NCBI GenBank assembly: GCA_038828875.1
Contig: JAWBMQ010000003.1
Coordinates: 65,642 to 129,641, forward strand
Length of the DNA stretch: 64,000 bases
Source: JAWBMQ01 sp038828875
GTDB lineage: Archaea > Nanobdellota > Nanobdellia > Woesearchaeales > JAWBMQ01
Direction of reading: 5' to 3'
A program made the position numbers and the translations under genes. Positions 50,041-58,827 of the stretch are shown piece by piece (the first letter of the stretch is position 1; the number at the start of each line of letters is the position of its first letter). The notes under the pieces were generated by a model. It was not told where the DNA came from. It did no database searches and saw only the letters and a program-made list of their open reading frames with translations.

Positions 50041-51252
50041 ATGTTACGCTATAAAAATAAGTTCATCAAATTATTTATTCTATTTTTTATTTTTAGTTTA
50101 ATTTTGTTTTCTGGTTATTCAAAGATTATCGTTGATTATTATTACTCTGAAACCTGTCCACATTGTAAAAAAGTTCAAGATAGTCAGATTTTGGAAACAA
50201 TTAAAGAAAAATATGGAAACGAAATAACTATTAACAAGATAAGAGTGAACGATGATACTTCCTTTTTTTTAGAGCTAACTCAAAAGGTTTTAAAAGTATC
50301 TCCTGGAGTTCCTTTTATTATAATTTATTCAGATCAATTGAGCGATAGAAATAAATTGTTAGAATCTTTAAGAACAGGTGATTATCAAAAATACTGTTTT
50401 ACTTATCTTCAAGGTGATTCAGAAATTCTTGAAAATTTAGAGAATAAAGTTTCTCAAATTTTAGACTGTTGTAAGAAAAATAGTTTAAATCTCAATCCTA
50501 TAATTTCAGCAGATGAACAAAAATGTGAATCTACTAACATAGAAAAGAAAAATTTTTTACACGATTTGATACTTTTGATAGGGACTGCTTTGGCTGATTC
50601 AGTTAATCCTTGCATTATGTCTGTTCTCGTTTTGCTTATTTCTTATTTGTTTACGTTGAAAAGAAGAAAAGATATTTTGAAATATGGTTTTTTTTATGTT
50701 GTTGTAGTTTACTTAAGTTATTTTATAATTGGAATTTTATTGTACTTTGGAGTTGATTTGATTTTCAAAATTGCAATAAATTATCTTTCTTCTTTATCAA
50801 AAATAATTATAATATTTATAATTCTCCTATGTTTGTTTGCTGCAATAGTTAATATTAAAGATTTCTTTGCCTATGGAAAAGGTTTTACTTTTGCACTATC
50901 AGAAAAGGATAAAAAGTTTGTTGAAAGATTGATAAGACATTTATCTTTACCAACTTTGATTATTTTAGGATTATTTGTTACTATAGTTGAATTTCCATGC
51001 AGTGGAATAATGTATGTAGGTTTGGTAAGTTATTTATTTTCTTCTTACAACTTTATTCAATTTTTACTTTTAATAGCTTTATATAATCTTTTATTTGTTT
51101 TACCTTTGTTGATAATTGTATTTTTAACAATTATTGTTAAAGATCCTAAAAAGATTGATGATTTTAGATTGAAATATAGAAAATGGTTTAGATTGGCAAT
51201 GGGTTTATTGTTGCTAATACTTGCAATATATCTTTACAAAATCTATTTTTAG
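50041..51252 (+). CDS. Thioredoxin-like domain fused to CcdA/DsbD-type membrane domain
   Basis: The product has 403 residues from ATG 50041, set by the TATA box at 50011-50020. A signal-type helix precedes an extracytoplasmic thioredoxin-like domain with ETCPHCKK (CPHC active site) and a cis-Pro in VSPGVPFII. Two further CC-containing segments follow. From about residue 195 there are six helices, with ADSVNPCIMSV and VEFPCSGIMYVG, the two Cys-containing loops of CcdA/DsbD. Such proteins pass electrons across the membrane to extracellular thiol-disulfide exchange. It begins a five-gene operon whose later genes encode an iron-sulfur/flavin oxidoreductase. Confidence 0.85.
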   Translation: MLRYKNKFIKLFILFFIFSLILFSGYSKIIVDYYYSETCPHCKKVQDSQILETIKEKYGNEITINKIRVNDDTSFFLELTQKVLKVSPGVPFIIIYSDQLSDRNKLLESLRTGDYQKYCFTYLQGDSEILENLENKVSQILDCCKKNSLNLNPIISADEQKCESTNIEKKNFLHDLILLIGTALADSVNPCIMSVLVLLISYLFTLKRRKDILKYGFFYVVVVYLSYFIIGILLYFGVDLIFKIAINYLSSLSKIIIIFIILLCLFAAIVNIKDFFAYGKGFTFALSEKDKKFVERLIRHLSLPTLIILGLFVTIVEFPCSGIMYVGLVSYLFSSYNFIQFLLLIALYNLLFVLPLLIIVFLTIIVKDPKKIDDFRLKYRKWFRLAMGLLLLILAIYLYKIYF

Positions 51253-51262
51253 GTTGATTATT

Positions 51263-51811
51263 ATGGAACATGAACATTTTCAAAACATTGAAAAAATAGA
51301 TATTAATATTAGAGAAGATATAATGGAAATTTTTAATACTTATGATCCTAGTCCATTTATGGAAAAGGATTTAGATGATGATGCAGCAGATTATATAATT
51401 TCTTCTTATAAAGAATTGAAGTATAAAGATAAAGTTAGGTTAGTTATACACATACCTATTTCACAAAAACAAAAAATTACTGAAGATGAAATAAGATTTG
51501 CTATACATAATTTCTTTTCTTATAAAGCGCATGTTACAAGAATTACGTTAAGATCAAAGTTTTTAGAAGCAAGAGATAGTATGATTATAGCAATTTTATT
51601 TTTATCAATATGTTTAATTTTGAAAAACTTTCTTTTGATTAGTAATAATCCTTTTTTTAATATAATTGCCGAAGGATTGACAATAATTAGTTGGGTAGCA
51701 ATGTGGAAACCAGTAAGTTTGTTTTTGTATGATTGGAGACCTATTGCAAAAGATTTAAAAATTTATGAAAAATTAGCTAATTCAGAGATAATTATAAAAT
51801 ATAAAGCATAA
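51263..51811 (+). CDS. Two-helix membrane protein, unknown function
   Basis: The product has 182 residues from ATG 51263; the frame extends upstream into the previous gene. An acidic N-terminus (DDDAADYIISSYKELKYKDKV) with a beta-alpha-beta segment is followed by two hydrophobic helices (SMIIAILFLSICLIL and FFNIIAEGLTIISWVAMW), with a short amphipathic end. I do not recognise the family. It lies 10 bases after the thioredoxin-CcdA gene and three bases before the CCG-domain gene, so it belongs to the same operon. Confidence 0.55.
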   Translation: MEHEHFQNIEKIDINIREDIMEIFNTYDPSPFMEKDLDDDAADYIISSYKELKYKDKVRLVIHIPISQKQKITEDEIRFAIHNFFSYKAHVTRITLRSKFLEARDSMIIAILFLSICLILKNFLLISNNPFFNIIAEGLTIISWVAMWKPVSLFLYDWRPIAKDLKIYEKLANSEIIIKYKA

Positions 51812-51814
51812 AAC

Positions 51815-52537
51815 ATGGGAATTACTGAGATTTTTAAAAAGATAAGTAACGTTTTTATAGATAAAGAAGTAGATCAATATTTTCCAGGATGTTTAACAGA
51901 GATAAAGATTCCTGAGTTAAAAGATAATTATTTAGAAATTTGTAGGATTTTAAATATAAGATTAGAATTGTTCGATTTGATTTGCTGTGGATTGCCTGCA
52001 GTTAATGCAGGAAACGATGATTTTTTTTTAGATGAAAAGAGAAAATCACAAATTCTTGAAGAAAATATAGTTAAAATTTATTCGAATTGTCCTTCTTGCG
52101 TTTTTCATTTGAAAGAAAAAAATTACAATGTAGATCATATTTTAGAATTGATTTATGAAAAACTTAAGGTGCATAAAAAAATTAGAAAATTAAATATGAA
52201 AGTTACATTTCATGATCCATGTCATTTAGGAAGATATTTAGGTAAATACGATTTACCAAGAGATATTTTGAGATTAATTGGTTGTGAAGTTGTTGAAATG
52301 AAACATAATAAAGAAAATTCCATGTGCTGTGGAGCAGGAGGTGGTTTAATTAATAACAATCCTGAAGTTGCTAAAAAAATAGCAAAGGAAAGAATGAGAG
52401 AAGCAAAAGATGTTGCAAATATTTTAGTTACTGCATGCCCTTTGTGTTACTTACATTTAAAAGAAGTTTCAGATAACGTTGAAGTTTATGAAATATCAAC
52501 TTTAATTTTAAAAGCTTTAAAAGAAGATAAAAAATGA
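51815..52537 (+). CDS. CCG-domain iron-sulfur oxidoreductase subunit
   Basis: The protein has 240 residues. It has two CCG (DUF3483-type) repeats: the first with YFPGCLTEIK, DLICCGLPA and SNCPSCVFHLK, the second with FHDPCHLGRYL, SMCCGAGGG and TACPLCYLHLK. These form two non-cubane iron-sulfur sites, as in heterodisulfide reductase HdrB, GlpC and LutA. On its own it corresponds to the C-terminal half of GlcF. The next gene overlaps by four bases (ATGA). Together with the FAD oxidase and 4Fe-4S genes it probably forms a 2-hydroxy-acid or thiol-disulfide redox enzyme; the substrate is unknown. Confidence 0.88.
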   Translation: MGITEIFKKISNVFIDKEVDQYFPGCLTEIKIPELKDNYLEICRILNIRLELFDLICCGLPAVNAGNDDFFLDEKRKSQILEENIVKIYSNCPSCVFHLKEKNYNVDHILELIYEKLKVHKKIRKLNMKVTFHDPCHLGRYLGKYDLPRDILRLIGCEVVEMKHNKENSMCCGAGGGLINNNPEVAKKIAKERMREAKDVANILVTACPLCYLHLKEVSDNVEVYEISTLILKALKEDKK

Positions 52538-53643
52538 AAGCTAAATTTAAATTTGGAAATGAGTATGATTCCTCCCAGAACAAAGGAGTTGCAATAGATG
52601 TTTTTTACGTTCATAATGAAGAAGAAGTAATTGATGTTATTAAATATGCTAAGAAAAACAAATTAAAAGTAACTCCTCGTGGTTCAGGAACATCATTGAC
52701 AGGAAGTAGTGTTCCTAATAATAGTGTAGTAATAAATACAAGTAAGATGAATAAGATTTTAGAGATAAATCGCAATAAAAACTATGTGGTTGTTGAACCA
52801 GGTATTATTTTAGATGATTTAAATTATGAGCTTAGAAAAATAGGAAAATTCTTTCCAATAATTCCTTCAAGTCATGGTATTGCTACATTAGGTGGAATGG
52901 TCAGTTGTAATGCAGCAGGAAAGGAAAGTATTGCATATGGAAAAACATTAGATTGGTTGGAAGAGTTAGAATTAGTAGATGGAGATGGAAATTTAGTAAA
53001 ATTGAACAAAATTCCACAATACACTGAAGGAATGTTAGGAATAATAACTAAAATAAAATTAAGAATTACGGATTATGTTGAAGAAAAAAGTTATGATTTA
53101 TTTGAATTTGACAATTATAAAGAGCTTATTAAAAAAGTTAAAGAAATAAAGGAATTAAATCTAAAAAATAAAAATATTCTTTCTTTGGAAGGTGTTGGTT
53201 TTTATGCGGCTAAATTCATAGGAAAAGAAAAAAATCTACTTTTTGTTTATTATAAAGATGATACAGGTAAATATAAAAATAAGCTGGAGATTTTTGAAAG
53301 GAGAGATGCTCTTTATAGTTTACTTTCTAGTAATGGTTTTACTATTATTGAAGATCCACAAATAGATTTAGAAAAAATTTTAGATTATCTTGATGAGTAT
53401 CAAATTCCTTGGTTTGGACATCTAGGAGTTGATATTGTTCATCCTTGTTTTAATGATTTTAAGTTAGCGGCAAATTTTATGAAGTATGTTGAAATGAACA
53501 AAGGAATTGTTTCAGGAGAACATGGTTATGGATTATTGAAGAAAAACTATAGACCTAGAAAAGAAATTGATGATATAAAAAATATAAAGAAAGAAACAGA
53601 TAAAGGAAATATCTTTAATCCGTGGTTGTTGGAAAATGACTAA
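52534..53643 (+). CDS. FAD-linked oxidase, GlcD/D-lactate dehydrogenase type
   Basis: The protein has 369 residues, shorter than GlcD (~460-500). The PCMH-type FAD-binding domain has LKVTPRGSGTSLTGSSVPNNSVVIN, VVVEPGIILDDLNYEL and SSHGIATLGGMVSCNAAGKESIAYGKT. The cap and C-terminal part end with GIVSGEHGYGLLKKNYR and FNPWLL. GlcD-like proteins oxidise glycolate, D-lactate or other 2-hydroxy acids. The cap domain is reduced. It overlaps the CCG-protein gene by four bases and the 4Fe-4S gene by eight, so the three are tightly linked. Confidence 0.9.
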   Translation: MKAKFKFGNEYDSSQNKGVAIDVFYVHNEEEVIDVIKYAKKNKLKVTPRGSGTSLTGSSVPNNSVVINTSKMNKILEINRNKNYVVVEPGIILDDLNYELRKIGKFFPIIPSSHGIATLGGMVSCNAAGKESIAYGKTLDWLEELELVDGDGNLVKLNKIPQYTEGMLGIITKIKLRITDYVEEKSYDLFEFDNYKELIKKVKEIKELNLKNKNILSLEGVGFYAAKFIGKEKNLLFVYYKDDTGKYKNKLEIFERRDALYSLLSSNGFTIIEDPQIDLEKILDYLDEYQIPWFGHLGVDIVHPCFNDFKLAANFMKYVEMNKGIVSGEHGYGLLKKNYRPRKEIDDIKNIKKETDKGNIFNPWLLEND

Positions 53644-53986
53644 AGAAAAGAAAAAATCTAAGGAAGATTTGGAATTAAAAGAAGCTTTAGAAAAATGTAC
53701 TTTGTGTGGTTTCTGTAATATAGATTGCCCAGTTTTCAAAGTTTTGAGAGAGGAAGAATCTAGTGCTAGAGGAAGAATGTTCATGTTAAAGGAAGAAATA
53801 TATGAAGAGTTACTTTATCTATGTACTTTATGCAAATCCTGTGAAAAAAACTGTATAAACGGAATAAAATTAACTGAATTGTTCTTAAAAGCTAGGAAGA
53901 AATATCCAAGAAACGAAAAATTGATGGAAAATTTAAGAAAAACAAATAATGCAATTGGAGAAAGTGATGAATGGTATTGTTGCTAA
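53636..53986 (+). CDS. 4Fe-4S ferredoxin-like subunit (GlcF N-terminal equivalent)
   Basis: The protein has 116 residues. Two CxxCxxC...CP/CI motifs are visible: CTLCGFCNIDCPVF (residues 22-35) and CTLCKSCEKNCING, each with spacing for one 4Fe-4S cluster. The SARGRMFMLKEEI segment between them is typical of GlcF/HdrC-type proteins. It is homologous to the N-terminal half of GlcF, while the C-terminal CCG half is encoded upstream at 51815, in reversed order. It closes the five-gene redox operon. A trailing CC is present at the C-terminus (EWYCC). Confidence 0.88.
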   Translation: MTKEKKKSKEDLELKEALEKCTLCGFCNIDCPVFKVLREEESSARGRMFMLKEEIYEELLYLCTLCKSCEKNCINGIKLTELFLKARKKYPRNEKLMENLRKTNNAIGESDEWYCC

Positions 53987-53987
53987 T

Positions 53988-54401
53988 TTACTTCTTATTT
54001 TGATAATATCTTTCTAAGATAATGTTTCTTATTTGTTCTATATCGAAGTAATCAAGTAAATTTTTATCTAAAATTTTAGCTGTGTAATAGGCCATTCTGA
54101 AATACTTTATAGTTTCTGTATAGGATAAATTTTCATGAAGAATTTTAGAAACATAATATTTCATGTAATTTTCATTGATAATTTTACATAAGTTATTCAT
54201 TTCTTCTATTTTTCTACTAATTGTTGTAGGATCTTCAATTATCATATTTTCAATTTTTCTTTCAGGTTTTTTAATTTTTTTTCTTTCGTTCTCAAAAAAA
54301 GAATAAAGTTTGGAAAGGATTTCAAAATTATTTCTAACGTTTTTACTATTACTACTGCATTTTCTGAAAATTTTATAATCGTCTATCATTTTAAACATCA
54401 C
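53988..54401 (-). CDS. Small protein with one copy of the DYI-EEIR repeat
   Basis: The protein has 137 residues, charged and mostly helical. The C-terminal ~50 residues (FRMAYYTAKILDKNLLDYFDIEQIRNIIL) match the ~59-residue repeat found five times in the neighbouring gene. The N-terminal part has no recognisable domain. It has no membrane segment. The gene overlaps the upstream repeat gene by 11 bases and may have split from it. The function is unknown. Confidence 0.5.
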   Translation of the reverse strand: MMFKMIDDYKIFRKCSSNSKNVRNNFEILSKLYSFFENERKKIKKPERKIENMIIEDPTTISRKIEEMNNLCKIINENYMKYYVSKILHENLSYTETIKYFRMAYYTAKILDKNLLDYFDIEQIRNIILERYYQNKK

Positions 54402-55416
54402 CTATAAGTGCATTCCATTCTTTTCTTTTTTTCAAAATAATATCTCTAATTTCTTCTCTGCTAATATAATCCGTCAAAGATTTATTAATTTCTTTGCAAT
54501 ATTTATTAGCACTTCTGATTTCTTTTATGGAATACGGATAAAGCATATATTCGCTTTTAAATCTATCTATTGAAAATCTTATTGCATTATCAAAAGTTTC
54601 TGTTTTAGATTGATTTAAAATTTTTTCTGCTTCTTCTTGACATATGTATTCTTTCCACTCTTTGTTCAATTCACTAGCTAACTTTTTTATTCTTTCAAAA
54701 TCATTTATTTTTATATAATAGCTATCAAATTTGTTTTCCTTAAATCTTTTCAATAGATAATTAAATTGAGCTTCTAATTCATCATGATCAGCATTCAAAA
54801 TAGTATTTCTTATTTCTTCTAAAGAGATAAAATCAGTTAATTCTTTATTTATTTTCTTAGCTTTTTCATATGCTTTTCTAATTGAATAGATTCTTAAAGC
54901 TTTAGAATATTTTTTACTTTTGAAATCATCAATTTCATGTTTTATTAAATTCTCTTCTCTTTTTTCATATGCTTTTAGCATATTTTCTCTAATTTCTTCT
55001 CTATCAATATAATCGGTCAAACTTTTTCCAATTTTCTTAGATAATTTGGTAGCAAATCTTAAGTCAGTTATTTTGCTATAATAACCAGAATTTTCATTTT
55101 TAAAATCATTTATGAAAATATTTATGAGTAATTCATTATATTTTTTATAAGAATCTAATATTGTTTTTTTCAGTTCTTCTACAGGAATATAATCCGTTAT
55201 TTCTTTATTAATTGTCTTAGCTAAAGTATTCGCTTTTCTTATTGAACTTATTGCATCTTTGTGATTTCCTATTTTACTATAATAATAAAATCTATCAATT
55301 TGGTCTTCGATTTTCTCTTCAACTCTTTTTCTTTCTCTTTTTTCTTCTTTCTTTTGTTTTTGATTATCTAACCAATTTTTTAACCAATTTTCTTTGAAAA
55401 AAGATATGGTTTTCAT
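54391..55416 (-). CDS. Five-copy ~59-residue helical repeat protein
   Basis: The protein has 341 residues, a short charged N-terminus and then five tandem repeats (starting near residues 42, 100, 160, 218 and 277). Each repeat has a charged helix with FK....YS, then an RKA...AK.INKELTDYI..EEIR..IL pattern. Recognisable cores are INKEITDYIPVEELKKTIL, IGKSLTDYIDREEIRENML, INKELTDFISLEEIRNTIL, LNKEWKEYICQEEAEKIL and INKSLTDYISREEIRDIIL. I know of no family that matches. It looks like an all-alpha solenoid for protein binding, of unknown role. Confidence 0.55.
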   Translation of the reverse strand: MKTISFFKENWLKNWLDNQKQKKEEKRERKRVEEKIEDQIDRFYYYSKIGNHKDAISSIRKANTLAKTINKEITDYIPVEELKKTILDSYKKYNELLINIFINDFKNENSGYYSKITDLRFATKLSKKIGKSLTDYIDREEIRENMLKAYEKREENLIKHEIDDFKSKKYSKALRIYSIRKAYEKAKKINKELTDFISLEEIRNTILNADHDELEAQFNYLLKRFKENKFDSYYIKINDFERIKKLASELNKEWKEYICQEEAEKILNQSKTETFDNAIRFSIDRFKSEYMLYPYSIKEIRSANKYCKEINKSLTDYISREEIRDIILKKRKEWNALIGDV

Positions 55417-55512
55417 TTTATACCATCAGATAGTAGTTACTTTATAAAATTTATTAATTTTTAATCCATAAAAATCGAATAAAATATAAAGAAAGATTAA
55501 CATTAAATCATA

Positions 55513-56028
55513 ATGCCAGTAAAATTGAAAATCATAAAAAGTGATTCATTCAAGTACAAAGGAATTTTCGATTTGAATAGATTGATAGAATTAACTGATG
55601 AATTTTTCGATAAAAGAGGTTATGATACAGGAAACCCAATTCAAATTATAAGAAAAGATGAAAAAGAAAATGGTGTTTTTGTTATGGTTTTAGAATTGAA
55701 ATTAAACGATTATTTCAAGATCTCTGGTAAATTAACATTTGTTTATAATGTTAAAAAAGTGAAAATAAAAAATGAAGAAAATGGAGAAGAATTTACATTA
55801 GATGAAGGTGATGTTAACATATCAATGGAGTTTACAATGGAGCATGATTACAATAAAAAATTTGACAGCTATGGAATTTTTTCTGAAGTGATTAGATACT
55901 TTGTAGAAAATCTATTTATGAAAAATGTATTAGATGATGCTAAGAAGAAAGTTAAAGAAGATGTTGAGATGTATAAACAAACATTACTAAATTATTTTAA
56001 CTTAAATGCAATAGATAAGGTTCTTTAA
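55513..56028 (+). CDS. Hypothetical protein, paralogue of 40740-41291
   Basis: The protein has 171 residues. FKYKGIFDLNRLIELTDEFFDKRGYD near the start parallels FSYKGDFLLDQFIELVSRWLKSKGF of the protein beside tRNA-Ser, and both continue with a beta-rich middle (GVFVMVLELKLNDYFKISGKLTF) and a helical end. Length, order and position of charged strands agree, so they are paralogues of one unrecognised cytoplasmic family. No membrane segment or catalytic motif is visible. The end overlaps the convergent zinc-finger gene by four bases. Confidence 0.55.
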   Translation: MPVKLKIIKSDSFKYKGIFDLNRLIELTDEFFDKRGYDTGNPIQIIRKDEKENGVFVMVLELKLNDYFKISGKLTFVYNVKKVKIKNEENGEEFTLDEGDVNISMEFTMEHDYNKKFDSYGIFSEVIRYFVENLFMKNVLDDAKKKVKEDVEMYKQTLLNYFNLNAIDKVL

Positions 56029-56360
56029 AAATACAATTTTTTGCTTACTAATGACTGATTTCCTCTTTTTAGGTTATTGTAATTATTTAAGAAATAATTC
56101 AAACAATCACTCCCACAAAAATAAGCTTTCTTTCTAATCCCTCTTTTTCCAAATAATAATACAAAAGGTTCATCAATTTCACTTATAGGACTTCCACAAA
56201 CCGCACAGAATTTGTTACTTTCTTCAAACTTCTCAATCTTAGAATCTATCAATTTTATTAATTCTTCAAAATTTTCTTTTAATCTTCTCTTGAATTCTAT
56301 TAAGTCATAGGCGTTAGTATTTTCAATTTTTTCAAGGAGTTCATTGTATAAATCAACCAT
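56025..56360 (-). CDS. Small zinc-finger protein, unknown function
   Basis: The protein has 111 residues. A helical N-terminus (LIEFKRRLKENFEELIKLIDSKIEKFEE) is followed by FCAVCGSPI and YFCGSDCLNYFLNNY, a CxxC...CxxxC treble-clef-like zinc site resembling TRASH or MYM-type fingers. The remainder is short and basic. TRASH-type fingers often sense metals or bind nucleic acid, but the role here cannot be read. ATG 56360 is followed upstream by an AT-rich region; it is convergent with the hypothetical gene at 55513. Confidence 0.55.
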   Translation of the reverse strand: MVDLYNELLEKIENTNAYDLIEFKRRLKENFEELIKLIDSKIEKFEESNKFCAVCGSPISEIDEPFVLLFGKRGIRKKAYFCGSDCLNYFLNNYNNLKRGNQSLVSKKLYF

Positions 56361-56463
56361 ATCAGTATACTTAAAGCTATACTTATATATAAATGTTTTG
56401 TTTATTCAGTGGTAAAAAGTTATTAATTAGAAGTAAAAAAATATGTAATTTTTTATAAATATC

Positions 56464-58764
56464 TTATTTATTTTGATATTCAGTATTGAAGAATTCAACT
56501 ATTTTCGTAGCCCTAATCTTTCCAATATTTTCTACTTGAGAAAGTTCATCAATATTAGAGTTTGCTAAATTTTTTATTGTTTTAAATTTATTCAATAATG
56601 GTTCACTTAAAGTATACCCAATTCCTGGAATCGTTGCAACAGTGAATCTGATTTGTTCATTGATATCTTGTTTTGGTTTTTTAATTTGTATGTATTTATC
56701 ATCTTCTTGTTCTTGTTTAGCAATAAAATAAATCATTCTTGCAGCTTCTTCACTATTTCTTGCAAATAGAATGGGAACATAAAGTTGAGTTGCTACACTT
56801 GTTAAAGTTCCAATTATTGAATTTATGTGTAAGCTTTTCTGATAAATTTCTTCATAGTTTACTATTATTAAGATAGGTTTTTCATATGCTTTTTTCAAAT
56901 CTCTCAACTGGGAAAATAATCTTCCATCAATTATTGAAGCAATAAAATCTTCAGCTTTCTTTAGTTCTATTGCTACTTTAGAGCTAACTAAATAATCAGC
57001 TAATGGAAGTTGTTCTAATACAATAGAAATTTCAAATTTACTTAATTCTTTTAGTATTGTACTGTTTCTTTCTCTTTGATCAACAAGAATTATTATTTTA
57101 TCCGTTTTGTTTTCATCATTATTTTTGTTACTTTCTTCAATATTTTTTTCTTCAATTAACTTTTCTTCATTTTCTGAATTGTTTTTTTCTTTTTCATTAT
57201 TATTGTTTAAATTGTTTACTTTTTCTTTTTTTTCATAAACAAAGAGATTGTTTTCTTTTCTTTTTTCATTTTGTTTCAAAAGAAGCAAATCTTTTACTTG
57301 TTTTAATGTTTCATACATTTTCTTTTCTCTTCTTAAAGAAATCCAATGATATCTTTCATCTATTGTTCCTTTAGTATAAAGTAAAATAACTTCACCTTTT
57401 CCATGTCTTCCTGTTCGTCCTTTTCTTTGAATTGCTCTAATTTCGCTAGGAATAGGTTCATAAAAAACTACTAAATCAACTTCAGGAATATCTAATCCTT
57501 CTTCACCTATAGAAGTTGCTATGATGCAATCTAATTCCCCTGATTTAAGTTTTTCTATTACTGCTAGCTGTTCCTTTTGACTTAATCCCTTATTCTTTCT
57601 TTTTCCTTGTCCAATGAATATTTCTGCTTTAAAATTGAACTTTTCTAATTCTTCTTTTATTCTCTGTGCTTCATCTCTAATGTTTGTAAAAATTATCGCT
57701 TTTCCTCCATTTTTTTCTTTAAATTTTTTCAATATATCCTTTAAAACCTCTAGCTTGGGATGTTCATAATTTAGTTCTAACAGTTTTTTCACATGAGAAA
57801 ATGCTTCATTAAATCTTACATCATTTAACAATCTTTTCAAATTCTTAGAATTTTTTGAAAAAAATTCTTGTTTAAGTTGAATTATGTAATTGTATAAAGG
57901 AGTTATTCCTTGAGTTTCTAGAACTTCAATCAAATACTTTAACTTCATAATTATTGAAAGTTCAAGATTAGCTTCATAAATTCTAGGATCAGAATTAAAT
58001 TCAGAATTTATTTGTTTCTGTAAATTTAGAAGATCTTTTTTTCCAATATCTTTATGTACTTTAACCAACTCTAGTTTATTGAATTTTTCTATTTCTTCAT
58101 TAAGAATTTCATTAAACATAGATGAGATTTTTTTCATTTCAGAATTCAATTCAACTGCAATCCATTTTATTTCCACATCCTTAATGTAAGGTTTTACATC
58201 TTCATCAAATCTTGTTCTTATTTCTATATTTTCTATAAAGAGATTATTACAAATTTCTAAAATTTTTTCTTTATCATGTCCGGGACTTGCAGTTAATCCT
58301 AAGATTCTTTCATATTTTGCTTTATTATGGTAATTTTCGGCAATAAAAACATAGGCATAATCTTTAACTGCTCTGTGTGCTTCATCAAAAACAATTAATG
58401 AAACATTCTCTAAGGAGATATTGTTCATAACTAAATCGTTCTGGATTGTTTGCGGTGTAGCTACGATAATTTGATTCTCAGAAAAAAGTTGTTTTCTTTT
58501 TTCAGGAGCTATTGATCCAGTAAAAGCAATACAATTTACATTTAAGATACTTTCAATTGATTTTTTATGTTGTAATACTAACGGCTTAGTAGGTGCTAAA
58601 AATAAAACTTTGCTATTTGGATAGTTTTTTAATCTGTTTTCAATAAGCAATATTGCTATCAAGGTTTTACCTAAACCAGTAGGAAGAACAACAAGTGTAT
58701 TGTATAGTTTTGCTTTTTCAAATATCTTCTTTTGATATTCTCTTGGCTGAATGGTTAAGTTCAT
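56464..58764 (-). CDS. hef: Hef helicase-nuclease (XPF/FANCM family)
   Basis: The protein has 766 residues. The superfamily 2 helicase has PTGLGKT (28-34), DEAH (about 128-131), TASPG, ATSIGEEGLDIPEVD and QRKGRTGRHG. A long Asn/Glu/Lys linker separates it from an ERCC4 nuclease (about 560-690) with DQRERNS, LPLADYLVSS and ELKKAEDF. In typical Hef these read GDY and ERK; the Gly and the central Arg are replaced here. A tandem HhH domain (TIPGIGYTLSEPLLNKF, VENIGKIRATKIVEFF) ends the protein. Hef processes stalled forks and DNA junctions. The nuclease may be weakened. Confidence 0.93.
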   Translation of the reverse strand: MNLTIQPREYQKKIFEKAKLYNTLVVLPTGLGKTLIAILLIENRLKNYPNSKVLFLAPTKPLVLQHKKSIESILNVNCIAFTGSIAPEKRKQLFSENQIIVATPQTIQNDLVMNNISLENVSLIVFDEAHRAVKDYAYVFIAENYHNKAKYERILGLTASPGHDKEKILEICNNLFIENIEIRTRFDEDVKPYIKDVEIKWIAVELNSEMKKISSMFNEILNEEIEKFNKLELVKVHKDIGKKDLLNLQKQINSEFNSDPRIYEANLELSIIMKLKYLIEVLETQGITPLYNYIIQLKQEFFSKNSKNLKRLLNDVRFNEAFSHVKKLLELNYEHPKLEVLKDILKKFKEKNGGKAIIFTNIRDEAQRIKEELEKFNFKAEIFIGQGKRKNKGLSQKEQLAVIEKLKSGELDCIIATSIGEEGLDIPEVDLVVFYEPIPSEIRAIQRKGRTGRHGKGEVILLYTKGTIDERYHWISLRREKKMYETLKQVKDLLLLKQNEKRKENNLFVYEKKEKVNNLNNNNEKEKNNSENEEKLIEEKNIEESNKNNDENKTDKIIILVDQRERNSTILKELSKFEISIVLEQLPLADYLVSSKVAIELKKAEDFIASIIDGRLFSQLRDLKKAYEKPILIIVNYEEIYQKSLHINSIIGTLTSVATQLYVPILFARNSEEAARMIYFIAKQEQEDDKYIQIKKPKQDINEQIRFTVATIPGIGYTLSEPLLNKFKTIKNLANSNIDELSQVENIGKIRATKIVEFFNTEYQNK

Positions 58765-58827
58765 ATTTAGAATGAAAATACCATAATTTATTTATTTTTC
58801 TTTAAAAAAATTGGAAAAAATTTAGAA

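Noticed and set aside
57057..57374. Plus-strand frame of 105 codons rich in Phe/Cys/Leu opposite hef
   Set aside because: It is the complement of the Lys/Asn/Glu-rich linker of Hef; composition, not a gene, explains it.
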